From contig JAJFKR010000005.1 in NCBI GenBank assembly GCA_021773095.1, forward strand, positions 1-64,000: DNA of 64,000 bases. Direction: 5' to 3'. The notes beneath the pieces were generated by a model. The model saw nothing but the letters and a program-made list of their open reading frames with translations, made no database searches and had not been told where the DNA came from. A program made the position numbers and the translations under genes. Position 1 is the first letter of the stretch, and every line of letters starts with the position of its first letter. This DNA comes from Woeseiaceae bacterium (GTDB lineage Bacteria > Pseudomonadota > Gammaproteobacteria > Steroidobacterales > Woeseiaceae). Below are positions 29,656 through 40,361 of the stretch, piece by piece.

Positions 29656-29790
29656 GCGGAAAAGGAACTGTGAAGCTGGTCACACCGCCTCATGTGGAAG
29701 GCACCTAGTATTGTTTGCGAGTCGTCTCTAATCGCTCGGAGGCGGCTTCTCCAACCCTCGCATCTCCTTCACAGGTTGATACGAGAACTA
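29656..29790 (+). other. Unassigned stretch between two plus-strand terminators
   Basis: This part of the 358-base gap between the parvulin gene and the repeat-protein gene has no convincing coding frame. It holds small inverted repeats (GCCT-N8-AGGC near 29687 and GGAG-N7-CTCC near 29738) and is followed by its own intrinsic terminator at 29791-29815. A terminator with no gene before it suggests a small RNA, but I could not recognise a family or a good promoter. Confidence 0.3.
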
Positions 29791-29815
29791 AGTCGGCAGG
29801 GACGCCGACTTTTTT
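29791..29815 (+). terminator. Orphan plus-strand intrinsic terminator
   Basis: AGTCGGC (29791-29797), loop AGGGAC, GCCGACT (29804-29810), then TTTTT. The nearest upstream plus-strand gene already has a terminator at 29629. Confidence 0.8.
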
Positions 29816-29838
29816 ATGCCCGTATGCAACGCAGGCAA

Positions 29839-29867
29839 AGAAAAAGGCCACCAAGGTGACCCTTTTC
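29839..29867 (-). terminator. Probable terminator of the octapeptide-repeat gene
   Basis: On the minus strand AAAAGGGTCACC, loop TT, GGTGGCC, then TTTTTCTTT. It lies about 80 bases downstream of the stop codon of the repeat-protein gene. Confidence 0.65.
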
Positions 29868-29948
29868 CTAGCACTTCGAAAAGACCGGCTGTCCCTGGCT
29901 ATAAGCCACAGACGAGCGACATCAGAGCCGACCTCCCGAACGTTTCGC

Positions 29949-31508
29949 CTATCTAACGTCTGCGGTTCTGGTCGAAATCATCAGTCCACTGAAGGACGGA
30001 CGCGTGCCAACAAAGCTCCACATGCCACCCGAAGGCGCACTATAGCCACCCAGGCTTGAAGTGTAATCAATCGTCAGACCACCCATCTGAGCAGTACCGT
30101 TCGAAAGATCGACTGAAGAAAGCATGCCCGAAATGAATACTTCCGTAGCGCCAGCCACATATCCCTGATCAGAAATACTCACGGCGTCAGCGTAATACCA
30201 ACCTGACGTAATAGCTGTGCCCGCAACGGAGACGAAATCACCAACCCGCATACCGGAAAGCATGTTTTGAGAGGCCATCACGACCTGTCCCATTGATTCG
30301 AAAACGCCATTTGTGTGGTCGATTGAATCGACTGGTCCGGCTAGGACGATCGAACTGCCGTCGATGCCGAGGCCCGAACTGCCGTCAATGCCAGCGATCG
30401 AACTGCCGTCGATGCCAAGGCCCGAACTGCCGTCGATGCCAAGGCCCGAACTGCCGTCAATGCCAGCGATCGAACTGCCGTCGATGCCAAGTCCCGAACT
30501 GCCGTCAATACCGAGAATTGAACTACCGTCGATGCCAAGTGCCGAACTACCGTCTATGCCAGCGATCGAACTGCCGTCGATGCCAAGGCCCGAACTGCCG
30601 TCAATGCCGAGACTTGAACTGCCGTCGATGCCAAGTCCCGAACTGCCGTCAATGCCGAGACTTGAACTGCCGTCGATGCCAAGGCCCGAACTGCCGTCAA
30701 TACCGAGAATTGAACTGCCGTCGATGCCAAGTCCCGAACTGCCGTCTATGCCAGCGATCGAACTACCGTCGATGCCAAGTCCCGAACTGCCGTCGATGCC
30801 AAGTCCCGAACTGCCGTCAATACCGAGAATTGAACTGCCGTCGATGCCAAGGCCCGAACTGCCGTCAATACCGAGAATTGAACTGCCGTCGATGCCAAGT
30901 CCCGAACTGCCGTCTATGCCAGCGATCGAACTACCGTCGATGCCAAGGCCCGAACTGCCGTCAATACCGAAAATTGAACTGCCGTCGATGCCAAGTCCCG
31001 AACTGCCGTCAATACCGAGAATTGAACTGCCGTCGATGCCAAGGCCCGAAATGCCGTCAATGCCGAGAATTGAACTGCCGTCGATGCCAAGGCCCGAACT
31101 GCCGTCAATACCGAGAATTGAACTGCCGTCGATGCCAGCGATCGAACTGCCGTCAATGCCGAGAATTGAACTGCCGTCGATGCCAAGGCCTGAACTGCCG
31201 TCAATACCGAGAATTGAACTGCCGTCGATGCCAAGGCCCGAACTGCCGTCAATACCGAGAATTGAACTGCCGTCGATGCCAAGGCCTGAACTGCCGTCGA
31301 TGCCAAGGCCTGAACTGCCGTCAATACCAAGGCCTGAACTGCCGTCGATTCCAAGAATAGAACTACCGTCTATTCCGTCCACTGAACTACCATCGATTCC
31401 GCTCAGCTCACTGCCAGAAGCAGCTGCGAACGAGAAAGTAGGTAGTGTCAATGCAATCAGCGACGCTCCCAAGACGATTCTTGTCTTGGCGCTTCTTGCA
31501 ATGCGCAT
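29949..31508 (-). CDS. Exported protein with 44 GIDGSS octapeptide repeats and a C-terminal DUF5666-like domain
   Basis: A 519-residue protein with a signal peptide (MRIARSAKTRIVLGASLIAL and on to FAAASG). Residues 37-388 are 44 uninterrupted units of GIDGSSxx with no length variation; only unit 15 (GIDGIS) breaks the six-residue core. The last two residues mostly alternate between GL and IL or IA. Residues 389-519 form a non-repetitive domain with two similar halves (GPVDSIDHTNGVF and GMLSSVDLSNGTA), resembling the small beta domains called DUF5666; that name is from memory. The regular Gly/Asp/Ser pattern suggests a beta-solenoid or metal-binding roll, which is inference. GGAG lies seven bases before the ATG. 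Two helix-turn-helix-like paralogues lie upstream on the same strand. Function unknown. Confidence 0.85.
   Translation of the reverse strand: MRIARSAKTRIVLGASLIALTLPTFSFAAASGSELSGIDGSSVDGIDGSSILGIDGSSGLGIDGSSGLGIDGSSGLGIDGSSILGIDGSSGLGIDGSSILGIDGSSGLGIDGSSILGIDGSSIAGIDGSSILGIDGSSGLGIDGSSILGIDGISGLGIDGSSILGIDGSSGLGIDGSSIFGIDGSSGLGIDGSSIAGIDGSSGLGIDGSSILGIDGSSGLGIDGSSILGIDGSSGLGIDGSSGLGIDGSSIAGIDGSSGLGIDGSSILGIDGSSGLGIDGSSSLGIDGSSGLGIDGSSSLGIDGSSGLGIDGSSIAGIDGSSALGIDGSSILGIDGSSGLGIDGSSIAGIDGSSGLGIDGSSGLGIDGSSIAGIDGSSGLGIDGSSIVLAGPVDSIDHTNGVFESMGQVVMASQNMLSGMRVGDFVSVAGTAITSGWYYADAVSISDQGYVAGATEVFISGMLSSVDLSNGTAQMGGLTIDYTSSLGGYSAPSGGMWSFVGTRPSFSGLMISTRTADVR
30345..31400 (-). repeat. 24-bp tandem repeat array, 44 units
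   Basis: In-frame array encoding the GIDGSSxx octapeptides. Units are nearly identical at the DNA level, including synonymous positions, and neighbouring units pair into a 48-bp higher-order period (GL unit, then I-L or I-A unit). This points to recent expansion by slippage or unequal recombination under strong length constraint. Confidence 0.95.
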
Positions 31509-31564
31509 TTTCACTCTCCTAAGTTTTTCTTTCTCTCCAACCCGTCCCTGCAATAAATTTCGAG

Positions 31565-31612
31565 GATTAATCCATTAATCTCTCAGTTCACAAATTCAAA
31601 TATCGATTTGTG
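31565..31612. promoter_or_regulatory. Two palindromes upstream of the repeat-protein gene
   Basis: GATTAAT-CC-ATTAATC (31565-31580) and CACAAAT-N10-ATTTGTG (31589-31612), both with perfect seven-base arms, sit 57 to 105 bases upstream of the repeat gene's start codon. They could be operators for the adjacent helix-turn-helix-type proteins; this is inference. Confidence 0.5.
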
Positions 31613-31639
31613 GATATTCGTTTACTAGGTAATTCGCAA

Positions 31640-32497
31640 TCAATTGACCTCTTTATCTCGTAGTAACAATCGCAGAGATGTCTTATCGGCCTTATTTTCA
31701 ACATAGTGAACCATGAAAAGCCCCGTCCCCTGACGATCTAAGTTGGGATCATTCCCATGCTCGTTTGCCGAAAACCAGATATCTAATTCTTCCAAAAACC
31801 TTTGCCCTTTCGCCTTGATATGCTTATCAAATTTCTCGATTACGTTCGTTGTACAACCTTCGTTTGCAAAGACGGCTCGCTCAAAATAACCGGTTCCTTG
31901 GCCTTCTTTCGTGATATTCAATGCTGCGGTCGAAAAAAAACGATAACCAATATCTCCCAGCCGCTGTATCAACTCTGGCGACAATGCTGTCGGTTCATAT
32001 AAGCGGCTTACCGCCTTGTAAAGGTTTTCATCCTCTATCACTGAACCCGATCGAAGTAGCTCATTCAACATCTGCCTCGGTGCCATGTCACCGCTGTACG
32101 TCTTAACAAGCTCCGTAAAACTTACTTGCCCCTCACTCTGGCTCTCATATGGGAGTTCGAGAGGAATGCCATACGGACCCGTAAACTTAGGATCCTCGTA
32201 CCAACCCGAAAGAACTCTACTAGGCCGCGACTTAGTTTTTTCCAGAGCACTTGCTTCAATCGCTCGGTCGATGACGTTTTTGACTTCTTTTCGCGTCAAC
32301 CCAGTTAAAACCGCAACTCTCGACTTATTAATACGCTCCGACGGTTCAAAATGCCGTAGCGCAACTTCAACATAAACCTCTTTCACCACCTCGGAAAACT
32401 CCGCGTGCGTAAGCCCCTGGCTTACCAAGAGCCGAACAAGGGGTTTAAACATTAGCGCTAGAGCGCTTCTCAAATGGTCTTTTACCGTTTGCGCCAC
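31640..32497 (-). CDS. DUF6502-like protein with N-terminal helix-turn-helix, paralogue 1
   Basis: A 285-residue soluble protein with no signal peptide or membrane helix. Residues 8-45 resemble KPLVRLLVSQGLTHAEFSEV, followed by VYVEVAL and SRVAVLTGLTRKEVKNVID, which looks like a winged or tandem helix-turn-helix. The middle has LSGWYEDPKFTG and FTELVKTYSGDMAPRQML; the C-terminus is less conserved. The same blocks occur in the gene at 32914. I recall this pattern as DUF6502, without known function; a transcriptional regulator is the simplest guess. GTG start with GGAGGTG ten bases upstream. Located 131 bases upstream of the octapeptide-repeat gene. Confidence 0.7.
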   Translation of the reverse strand: MAQTVKDHLRSALALMFKPLVRLLVSQGLTHAEFSEVVKEVYVEVALRHFEPSERINKSRVAVLTGLTRKEVKNVIDRAIEASALEKTKSRPSRVLSGWYEDPKFTGPYGIPLELPYESQSEGQVSFTELVKTYSGDMAPRQMLNELLRSGSVIEDENLYKAVSRLYEPTALSPELIQRLGDIGYRFFSTAALNITKEGQGTGYFERAVFANEGCTTNVIEKFDKHIKAKGQRFLEELDIWFSANEHGNDPNLDRQGTGLFMVHYVENKADKTSLRLLLRDKEVN

Positions 32498-32607
32498 TTA
32501 AGCCACACCTCCAGCAGTAATATGTAAAGTATCCCGGAGTGCTTAGCTATGCAACCGCGAAAAGCACCCTATAGCTGGTTTGAACTCACCATTTGTGGCT
32601 CCGAACC

Positions 32608-32692
32608 ACTTTAATTCAAATAATAGCGGCGAGTACTTCCAGCAAAATAATAGCGGTAGTATGTAATTATTTGATTATAAAGCACTTTAATT
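32608..32692. repeat. Short direct repeats in the AT-rich gap between the DUF6502-like genes
   Basis: AAATAATAGCGG occurs at 32618-32629 and 32645-32656 (27 bases apart), and CACTTTAATT at 32608-32617 and 32683-32692. They lie in the 416-base gap 32498-32913, which has no credible gene and is richer in A and T than its surroundings. Possible regulator-binding iterons. Confidence 0.5.
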
Positions 32693-32913
32693 ATTCTAAT
32701 GCTGCTGAAAGCGAAGTTGCAGCATAGGATCCGAATTAACTGAGGGAGAAGGGCCATCACAATGAGCGACTCTAGAGAATAGAATCTCTTCAATAAAATT
32801 GACTGCCTGCGCAAATTTTCCCTTTCACCCCGAAATCTGGCCGCCAAGACCTTAGCTCTTACTCACAAGGTCTCGTTTAGAAAACGCCTAGTTAGGACAT
32901 TGAACTTAAGGGT

Positions 32914-33753
32914 CTACCACTTGTACTTAGCATGTGGATCAATCTCTTCGAAATAGTACAGGCCGACCATCACAACGGGATTCACGCTATCGTCATTTTC
33001 TTTGTCCGATGGTGTTTCGTATGCGGTGAACAAGTCGTCAAAAGAAACCGCTGTTTCGGATAATCTGTCGGAACTGATCCGCTTTAACCGAGTTCGATCA
33101 GATTCCTTGATCGACAACGAGTATGTAACAAATTGCGCATTTCCCTCTCCGGGCACTTTGTCATGCTCAGAGTTTCTCGCTATCGTCGCCAACAGCGGGT
33201 AGGCATTGTGAACCAGACCATTCATCAGATTTTCGGTACTATCGTGCGGCCGCATTGTCCGCGATTTGACCGTCAGCACTCCATCGTCATTTTCTGCGAC
33301 CAAATTCATACGTTTCAATTCTGTCCGCATCGCTCCTGCCGGGACGTCGCCGCCAAATCGCTTGACTAAGTCGGAAAACGAACCTGTCTCACCCGAGTAT
33401 TTTAGCGGCCGCGGTCGCCCTTGATTATCCAAGAATCCATTTTCCGAGTACCATTTTGTCAATATTTCCGTGATCGGTGTTGATTTGATCACAACCTCGT
33501 CCGCCCCGGTTTCAATCTTAGTCCGAAGTCGTCGAACTTCTTTTCGAGTAAGGCCCGTCATTACCGCGACCCGCGATATGTTCGTCGGTCGACCTCGAAT
33601 GCCAAAATCAGTGCTTCCGACATCTACGAATGCAGTCTTAACAACCTCAGCAAAAGCGTTATAGCCAATTCCGTATCGAAGCAGTATTTTGACCACTGGC
33701 CTAAGGACGAGCTGAAGCGCGTCTAGAATTTTCTTCTGTTGTGACTCATCCAT
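32914..33753 (-). CDS. DUF6502-like protein with N-terminal helix-turn-helix, paralogue 2
   Basis: About 279 residues, related to the gene at 31640 across the N-terminal two thirds: LRPVVKILLRYGIGYNAFAE, VVKTAFVDVG, SRVAVMTGLTRKEVRRLRTK, ILTKWYSENGFLDNQG and FSDLVKRFGGDVPAGAMRTE. The ends differ, this one closing with VGLYYFEEIDPHAKYKW. ATG at 33753 or TTG at 33759; no clear ribosome-binding site. A TTGTGG and CAATAT pair with a 17-base spacer upstream could be a promoter. The duplication with divergence suggests two regulators with different signals or a heterodimer. Function unknown. Confidence 0.7.
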   Translation of the reverse strand: MDESQQKKILDALQLVLRPVVKILLRYGIGYNAFAEVVKTAFVDVGSTDFGIRGRPTNISRVAVMTGLTRKEVRRLRTKIETGADEVVIKSTPITEILTKWYSENGFLDNQGRPRPLKYSGETGSFSDLVKRFGGDVPAGAMRTELKRMNLVAENDDGVLTVKSRTMRPHDSTENLMNGLVHNAYPLLATIARNSEHDKVPGEGNAQFVTYSLSIKESDRTRLKRISSDRLSETAVSFDDLFTAYETPSDKENDDSVNPVVMVGLYYFEEIDPHAKYKW

Positions 33754-33898
33754 GGGCAAGCAATATATTGATCAAGTGTTTGAATCGCCACAAAAATATC
33801 GGACATGGGAAAAATCGACCAACTCTTGCCACAAGAATGGTTCGAGCGCCACATCTGTTACTCGGCAAACCACCTAGAAAATAGTCTTGCGTCGATTA

Positions 33899-36612
<2,714 letters not shown>

Positions 36613-36621
36613 TTATGCAGG

Positions 36622-39600
36622 CTAGCTCGCCGCCATTTTTACCGCTGCGTCGAGATCGACCGTAACCAGTCTCGATACACCTGGCTCCTGCATGGTCACA
36701 CCGGACAACTGGCGGGCCAGTTCCATCGTCACTTTGTTATGCGTTATGAAGACAAACTGCACTTTGTCTGACATTTCCTTCACGATATTGCAGAAGCGCG
36801 CGACATTCGCATCATCCAGTGGTGCATCGACCTCATCGAGCATACAGAACGGCGCCGGATTCAACTCGAAAATCGCGAATACCAGTGCTACAGCGGTCAA
36901 CGCCTTTTCACCACCGGACAGCAGGTGAATCGTACTATTGCGTTTGCCAGGCGGTCGCGCCATTACCGTAACGCCGGTAGTCAGCAAATCATCGCCGGTT
37001 AGTTCAAGGTATGCATGCCCCCCGCCAAATAGTTTAGGGAACAATAATTTGAAACCTTCGTTGACGTTGTCAAATGTCTCTCGAAAACGCGTGCGGGTTT
37101 CGCGGTCAATTTTGCGAATCGCGCCTTCCAGTGTAGCCAGCGCATCGTTCAAGTCCGCGAGCTGTGAATCGAGATATTCCTTGCGCTCCGACTGCTCTTT
37201 GAATTCATCAATCGCTGCCAGATTGATCGGCCCGAGACGATCTATGCGTTTGCGGAGCTTCAGAAGCCTTTCTTCCCACAACTCGATATTTGCTGCCTCA
37301 TCCATTTCCTCAAGCAACGGTGCGTACTCGAAGTCTGTTTGTGCAAGCTGGTCCTCAAATCCCTCGCGGCGAACCTTAAGCTCCTGCACGGCCATTTCCG
37401 CTTCGCTGACGTGAGAGCGCGACTCATCGACTGACTGGTCGATTTGTATGCGGGTCTGATCCAGCTCTCGCAATTCAGCTTCGACCTTTTCAACAATTTG
37501 CCGGGCAGCTGACATTTCTTCTTCAACAAGAAGGCGGTTCTCGAGTTGCCGGCCGAGCTCATCCTTATTGCCAGCCATTGGCGACTGACTGTTCTCCATT
37601 TGCTCGCGAATTTCCGTTTCACGATTTCGAAATTGTGCTAACTGCGCTTTCATGCGCTCAAGATTTTGAGCCGCCGACTCTTTGCTCGTGCGACGGCTTT
37701 CGAACTGAATTGCTATATTTTGAACACTCTGCCTATCCTCGTCAGCTTGTGCCCGAACACGCTGCAGCTCCGCACGTAATTCTTCGCGCCGTAACTCCTG
37801 ATCCCGTTTTTCAGAGTTGAGCCTTTCCAGCCGCTCACCTGCCTGGCCGCAAACACGTTGCGATTCGCGTAACTGTTCCTCGGCCGATATCTGTTCGCCG
37901 TCCAACTCGTCGGATTCTTCGGTGAGCGCCGCATTGCGAGCATTCGTCTGATCCAATTGGTACCGCGCAGCTTCAAGGGCCGCCTTCACCTCGGAATATT
38001 CGTTGAGGTGTGTTGCAGCGTCGCTCTGCAATGTTTCACGACGTTCCTCGAGTTGCGTCAAACGAATACGACCGTCATGCAGCAATTTCCGTGCACTATC
38101 GTGGCGGACCTGCATCTCACGAATGTCGGACTTGAGGCGTCGCATTTCGTGTTGGCGTGCCAGCACACCGGCCTTACCTTCCTTGTCACGCGATACGCGC
38201 AACCAGTCCTTGCCGAGCCATACTCCGTCGGCCGTAACAACCGATGTCCCGTCAACAAGCGCTTCGCGAAATCCAATTGCCTGCCCCAACGTCTCGGCGA
38301 TGATGACACCGGAAAGAATCTGCATAACTTCGGCCGGTGCTCCGCTCGCTTTTTCCGCCAGCGTATTCTTTACTTCCAATCCACCGCCGTCTTTTGACCG
38401 TTCTCTCAGGATCGTGACATTGCCGGTTTTCAATTGTGCGATCGATTCTGTGACCGGCGTAATATCAGCAACACAAACAGCTTGCAGGTAATCCCCCAGG
38501 ACTGTCTCGACAGCTTTCTCCCACCCGCTTTCGACATTCAGTCTCTGTGCAACACGGGGGTTTTGATCCAGCCCGGCACCTTCGAGCCAGCTCTGAATAC
38601 CATCGTCACCCTCACCCAATGCGGCTTTCTGCAAGGCCTCAAGCGACGCGTACTTACCTTTGGCAGCCTGAACTGTCGAAAGCCGCTCATCGACAAGATG
38701 AGTTAATTTTCGGTCCTGCTCACGCAACTTACGAATTTTCTCGGCGATGTCCGCCAGGTGCTTGTCATATCCATCACGTGCCTGACGTTTTCGAAGTTCC
38801 TGCTCCAGCGCTTCGTCGTGCCTGGCTTTCAGATCTTCGGGGCTGACATCGTCCTGCGCTTCAGCAATTTTCCTGCGGCGCTCCAGGAAGCTTTGCATAC
38901 GAGATTCGAGTTGCTCAGATCGCGTGGTTTCAACACTCTGCGTCTGAAGAGCTTCGTTGCAGTGCTGCGAATGCTCGTCCCACTGTTTTTGCCACTCCGC
39001 AAGCGCGTCATCCGCCCGCTGCAACGATGCCGCTGATGCCTGTTCACTCTGACGGGCCTGTTCCAAACCGGGAACGAGCTCACTGAGTGTTAACTCGAGT
39101 TGCTCTATCTCTGTCTCGTCCTGATCGATGTGGCCCGCAATTTCCTTCGCGCCACTGATCGCTTGCTCGAGATCCTGCTGTTGTCGCTCGCGCAAATCAC
39201 GCGCATGTTCTATCGATTGCTCAAGACGCGCTATTTCAGAGCCAACTTTGTAGTAACGCCCCTGGACTGCATTGAATTCATCCGAACGTTCGGATTGACG
39301 AACGCGGGTATCCTCAAGCGCGGCTTCGAGACTGCGCTGTTTCGCAATAGCAGCCTCAAGACTCGTTTTTCTTTCCGCAAGACGTGCACCCGATTCTCTA
39401 CCGCGATCGTCCAGATCCTTCGTACGCAGTGCGAGCAGCTCTGCTGCAGTTCGGCGCTCGTCATTCTTGTAACGGCTGTAGCGTTCGGCAGTCTTTGCCT
39501 GCCGATCAAGATGCTTGATCTGTTTTTCGACTTCATCGAGCACGTCCAGCAACCGATCGAGATTTTCTTTCGTATGCTTGATGCGATTCGACGTCTCCCG

Positions 39601-40131
39601 ACGTCGCTCTTTGTATTTTGATATGCCGGCAGCCTCTTCAAGGAAGACGCGCATCTCCTCCGGTTTTGCTTCGATCAGGCGCGAAATCATCCCTTGCTCG
39701 ATGATCGAATAGCTGCGCGGACCGAGACCGGTGCCCAGAAAGACCCCGGTAATGTCCTTGCGGCGACATCGCGTACCGTTCAGGTAGTAGTTCGATATGC
39801 CGTCCCGGCTGACTTCGCGCCGTATCGCTATCTCTGCGTACTTGGCGTACTGGCCCTCCAGCGTCGTATCCGTGTTGTCGAACAACAATTCAACCGAGGC
39901 CGCGCCGACGGGCTTGCGGGAACTCGAACCGTTGAAAATAACGTCTGTAATCGAGTCTCCACGCAGACGGGTCGCTGAGCTTTCGCCCATGACCCATCTC
40001 ACCGCATCAATTACGTTCGACTTGCCACACCCATTGGGGCCGACTACGCCAACGAGGCTGCTGGGAAAGGTAATCGTTGTGGGGTCGACGAAGGATTTGA
40101 AGCCAGCGAGCTTTATCTTGCTTAATCGCAT
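36622..40131 (-). CDS. smc: Chromosome segregation protein SMC
   Basis: ATPase of the bacterial condensin, acting with ScpA and ScpB encoded at 25.5-27.1 kb. Walker A GPNGCGKSNVIDAVRW lies near residue 32; long coiled coils run from about 165 to 500 and 680 to 1020, with the hinge between; the signature LLSGGEKALTAVALVFAIFE and Walker B FCMLDEVDAPLDDANV close the C-terminal head. The ATG at 40131 (MRLSKIKLAGFKSFVD) is chosen over an upstream TTG at 40158 because it matches the family's first residues. About 1169 residues. It is divergent from dksA. Confidence 0.97.
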   Translation of the reverse strand: MRLSKIKLAGFKSFVDPTTITFPSSLVGVVGPNGCGKSNVIDAVRWVMGESSATRLRGDSITDVIFNGSSSRKPVGAASVELLFDNTDTTLEGQYAKYAEIAIRREVSRDGISNYYLNGTRCRRKDITGVFLGTGLGPRSYSIIEQGMISRLIEAKPEEMRVFLEEAAGISKYKERRRETSNRIKHTKENLDRLLDVLDEVEKQIKHLDRQAKTAERYSRYKNDERRTAAELLALRTKDLDDRGRESGARLAERKTSLEAAIAKQRSLEAALEDTRVRQSERSDEFNAVQGRYYKVGSEIARLEQSIEHARDLRERQQQDLEQAISGAKEIAGHIDQDETEIEQLELTLSELVPGLEQARQSEQASAASLQRADDALAEWQKQWDEHSQHCNEALQTQSVETTRSEQLESRMQSFLERRRKIAEAQDDVSPEDLKARHDEALEQELRKRQARDGYDKHLADIAEKIRKLREQDRKLTHLVDERLSTVQAAKGKYASLEALQKAALGEGDDGIQSWLEGAGLDQNPRVAQRLNVESGWEKAVETVLGDYLQAVCVADITPVTESIAQLKTGNVTILRERSKDGGGLEVKNTLAEKASGAPAEVMQILSGVIIAETLGQAIGFREALVDGTSVVTADGVWLGKDWLRVSRDKEGKAGVLARQHEMRRLKSDIREMQVRHDSARKLLHDGRIRLTQLEERRETLQSDAATHLNEYSEVKAALEAARYQLDQTNARNAALTEESDELDGEQISAEEQLRESQRVCGQAGERLERLNSEKRDQELRREELRAELQRVRAQADEDRQSVQNIAIQFESRRTSKESAAQNLERMKAQLAQFRNRETEIREQMENSQSPMAGNKDELGRQLENRLLVEEEMSAARQIVEKVEAELRELDQTRIQIDQSVDESRSHVSEAEMAVQELKVRREGFEDQLAQTDFEYAPLLEEMDEAANIELWEERLLKLRKRIDRLGPINLAAIDEFKEQSERKEYLDSQLADLNDALATLEGAIRKIDRETRTRFRETFDNVNEGFKLLFPKLFGGGHAYLELTGDDLLTTGVTVMARPPGKRNSTIHLLSGGEKALTAVALVFAIFELNPAPFCMLDEVDAPLDDANVARFCNIVKEMSDKVQFVFITHNKVTMELARQLSGVTMQEPGVSRLVTVDLDAAVKMAAS

Positions 40132-40300
40132 TGGTGGTTCGGCCCGATATCCCGTCAAATCGGGCTAGTGTAATGGAAAATCGGCGATAAAACCCGCCTA
40201 TAAAAGATTTGGTGGTCAAAAAGTCAATTCAGCTAAGCCCAATGCTGCCGCGGTCTGCCGAGGCTTTTCCATCAAGTCAGCGGTCTAAAAAAAATAGGGC

Positions 40301-40328
40301 TTCCCTGACGTCTCAGGCAATGTATAAT
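40301..40328 (+). promoter_or_regulatory. Candidate dksA promoter with GC-rich discriminator
   Basis: A perfect TATAAT at 40323-40328 with a weak -35 (TTCCCT, 40301-40306) 16 bases upstream. The -10 is followed by CCCCGCC, a discriminator type often seen at growth-rate-regulated promoters. Confidence 0.5.
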
Positions 40329-40361
40329 CCCCGCCTTTTCTTTCCCCGGCAGGAGCTAAAA

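Noticed and set aside
29715..30059. Plus-strand open frame of 114 codons
   Set aside because: It runs through two terminator hairpins and into the end of the repeat-protein gene on the other strand; composition and lack of a ribosome-binding site argue against coding.
30345..31400. CRISPR array
   Set aside because: The repeats are contiguous 24-bp coding units with no spacers, and no cas genes are nearby.
30293..31578. Long open frames on the plus strand across the repeat array (up to 421 codons)
   Set aside because: A 24-bp repeat without stop codons leaves several frames open by default. The plus-strand products have no signal peptide or ribosome-binding site, whereas the minus-strand frame has both plus a unique C-terminal domain.
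32611..32847. Minus-strand open frame of 78 codons between the DUF6502-like genes
   Set aside because: It overlaps the AT-rich direct repeats, has no ribosome-binding site that I can see, and the translated residues look like random AT-rich sequence.
29949..33759. Toxin-antitoxin, phage-defence or secretion system
   Set aside because: No nuclease, ATPase, pore or transposase motif is present in the three genes, and they do not show the overlapping small-gene layout of toxin-antitoxin pairs.
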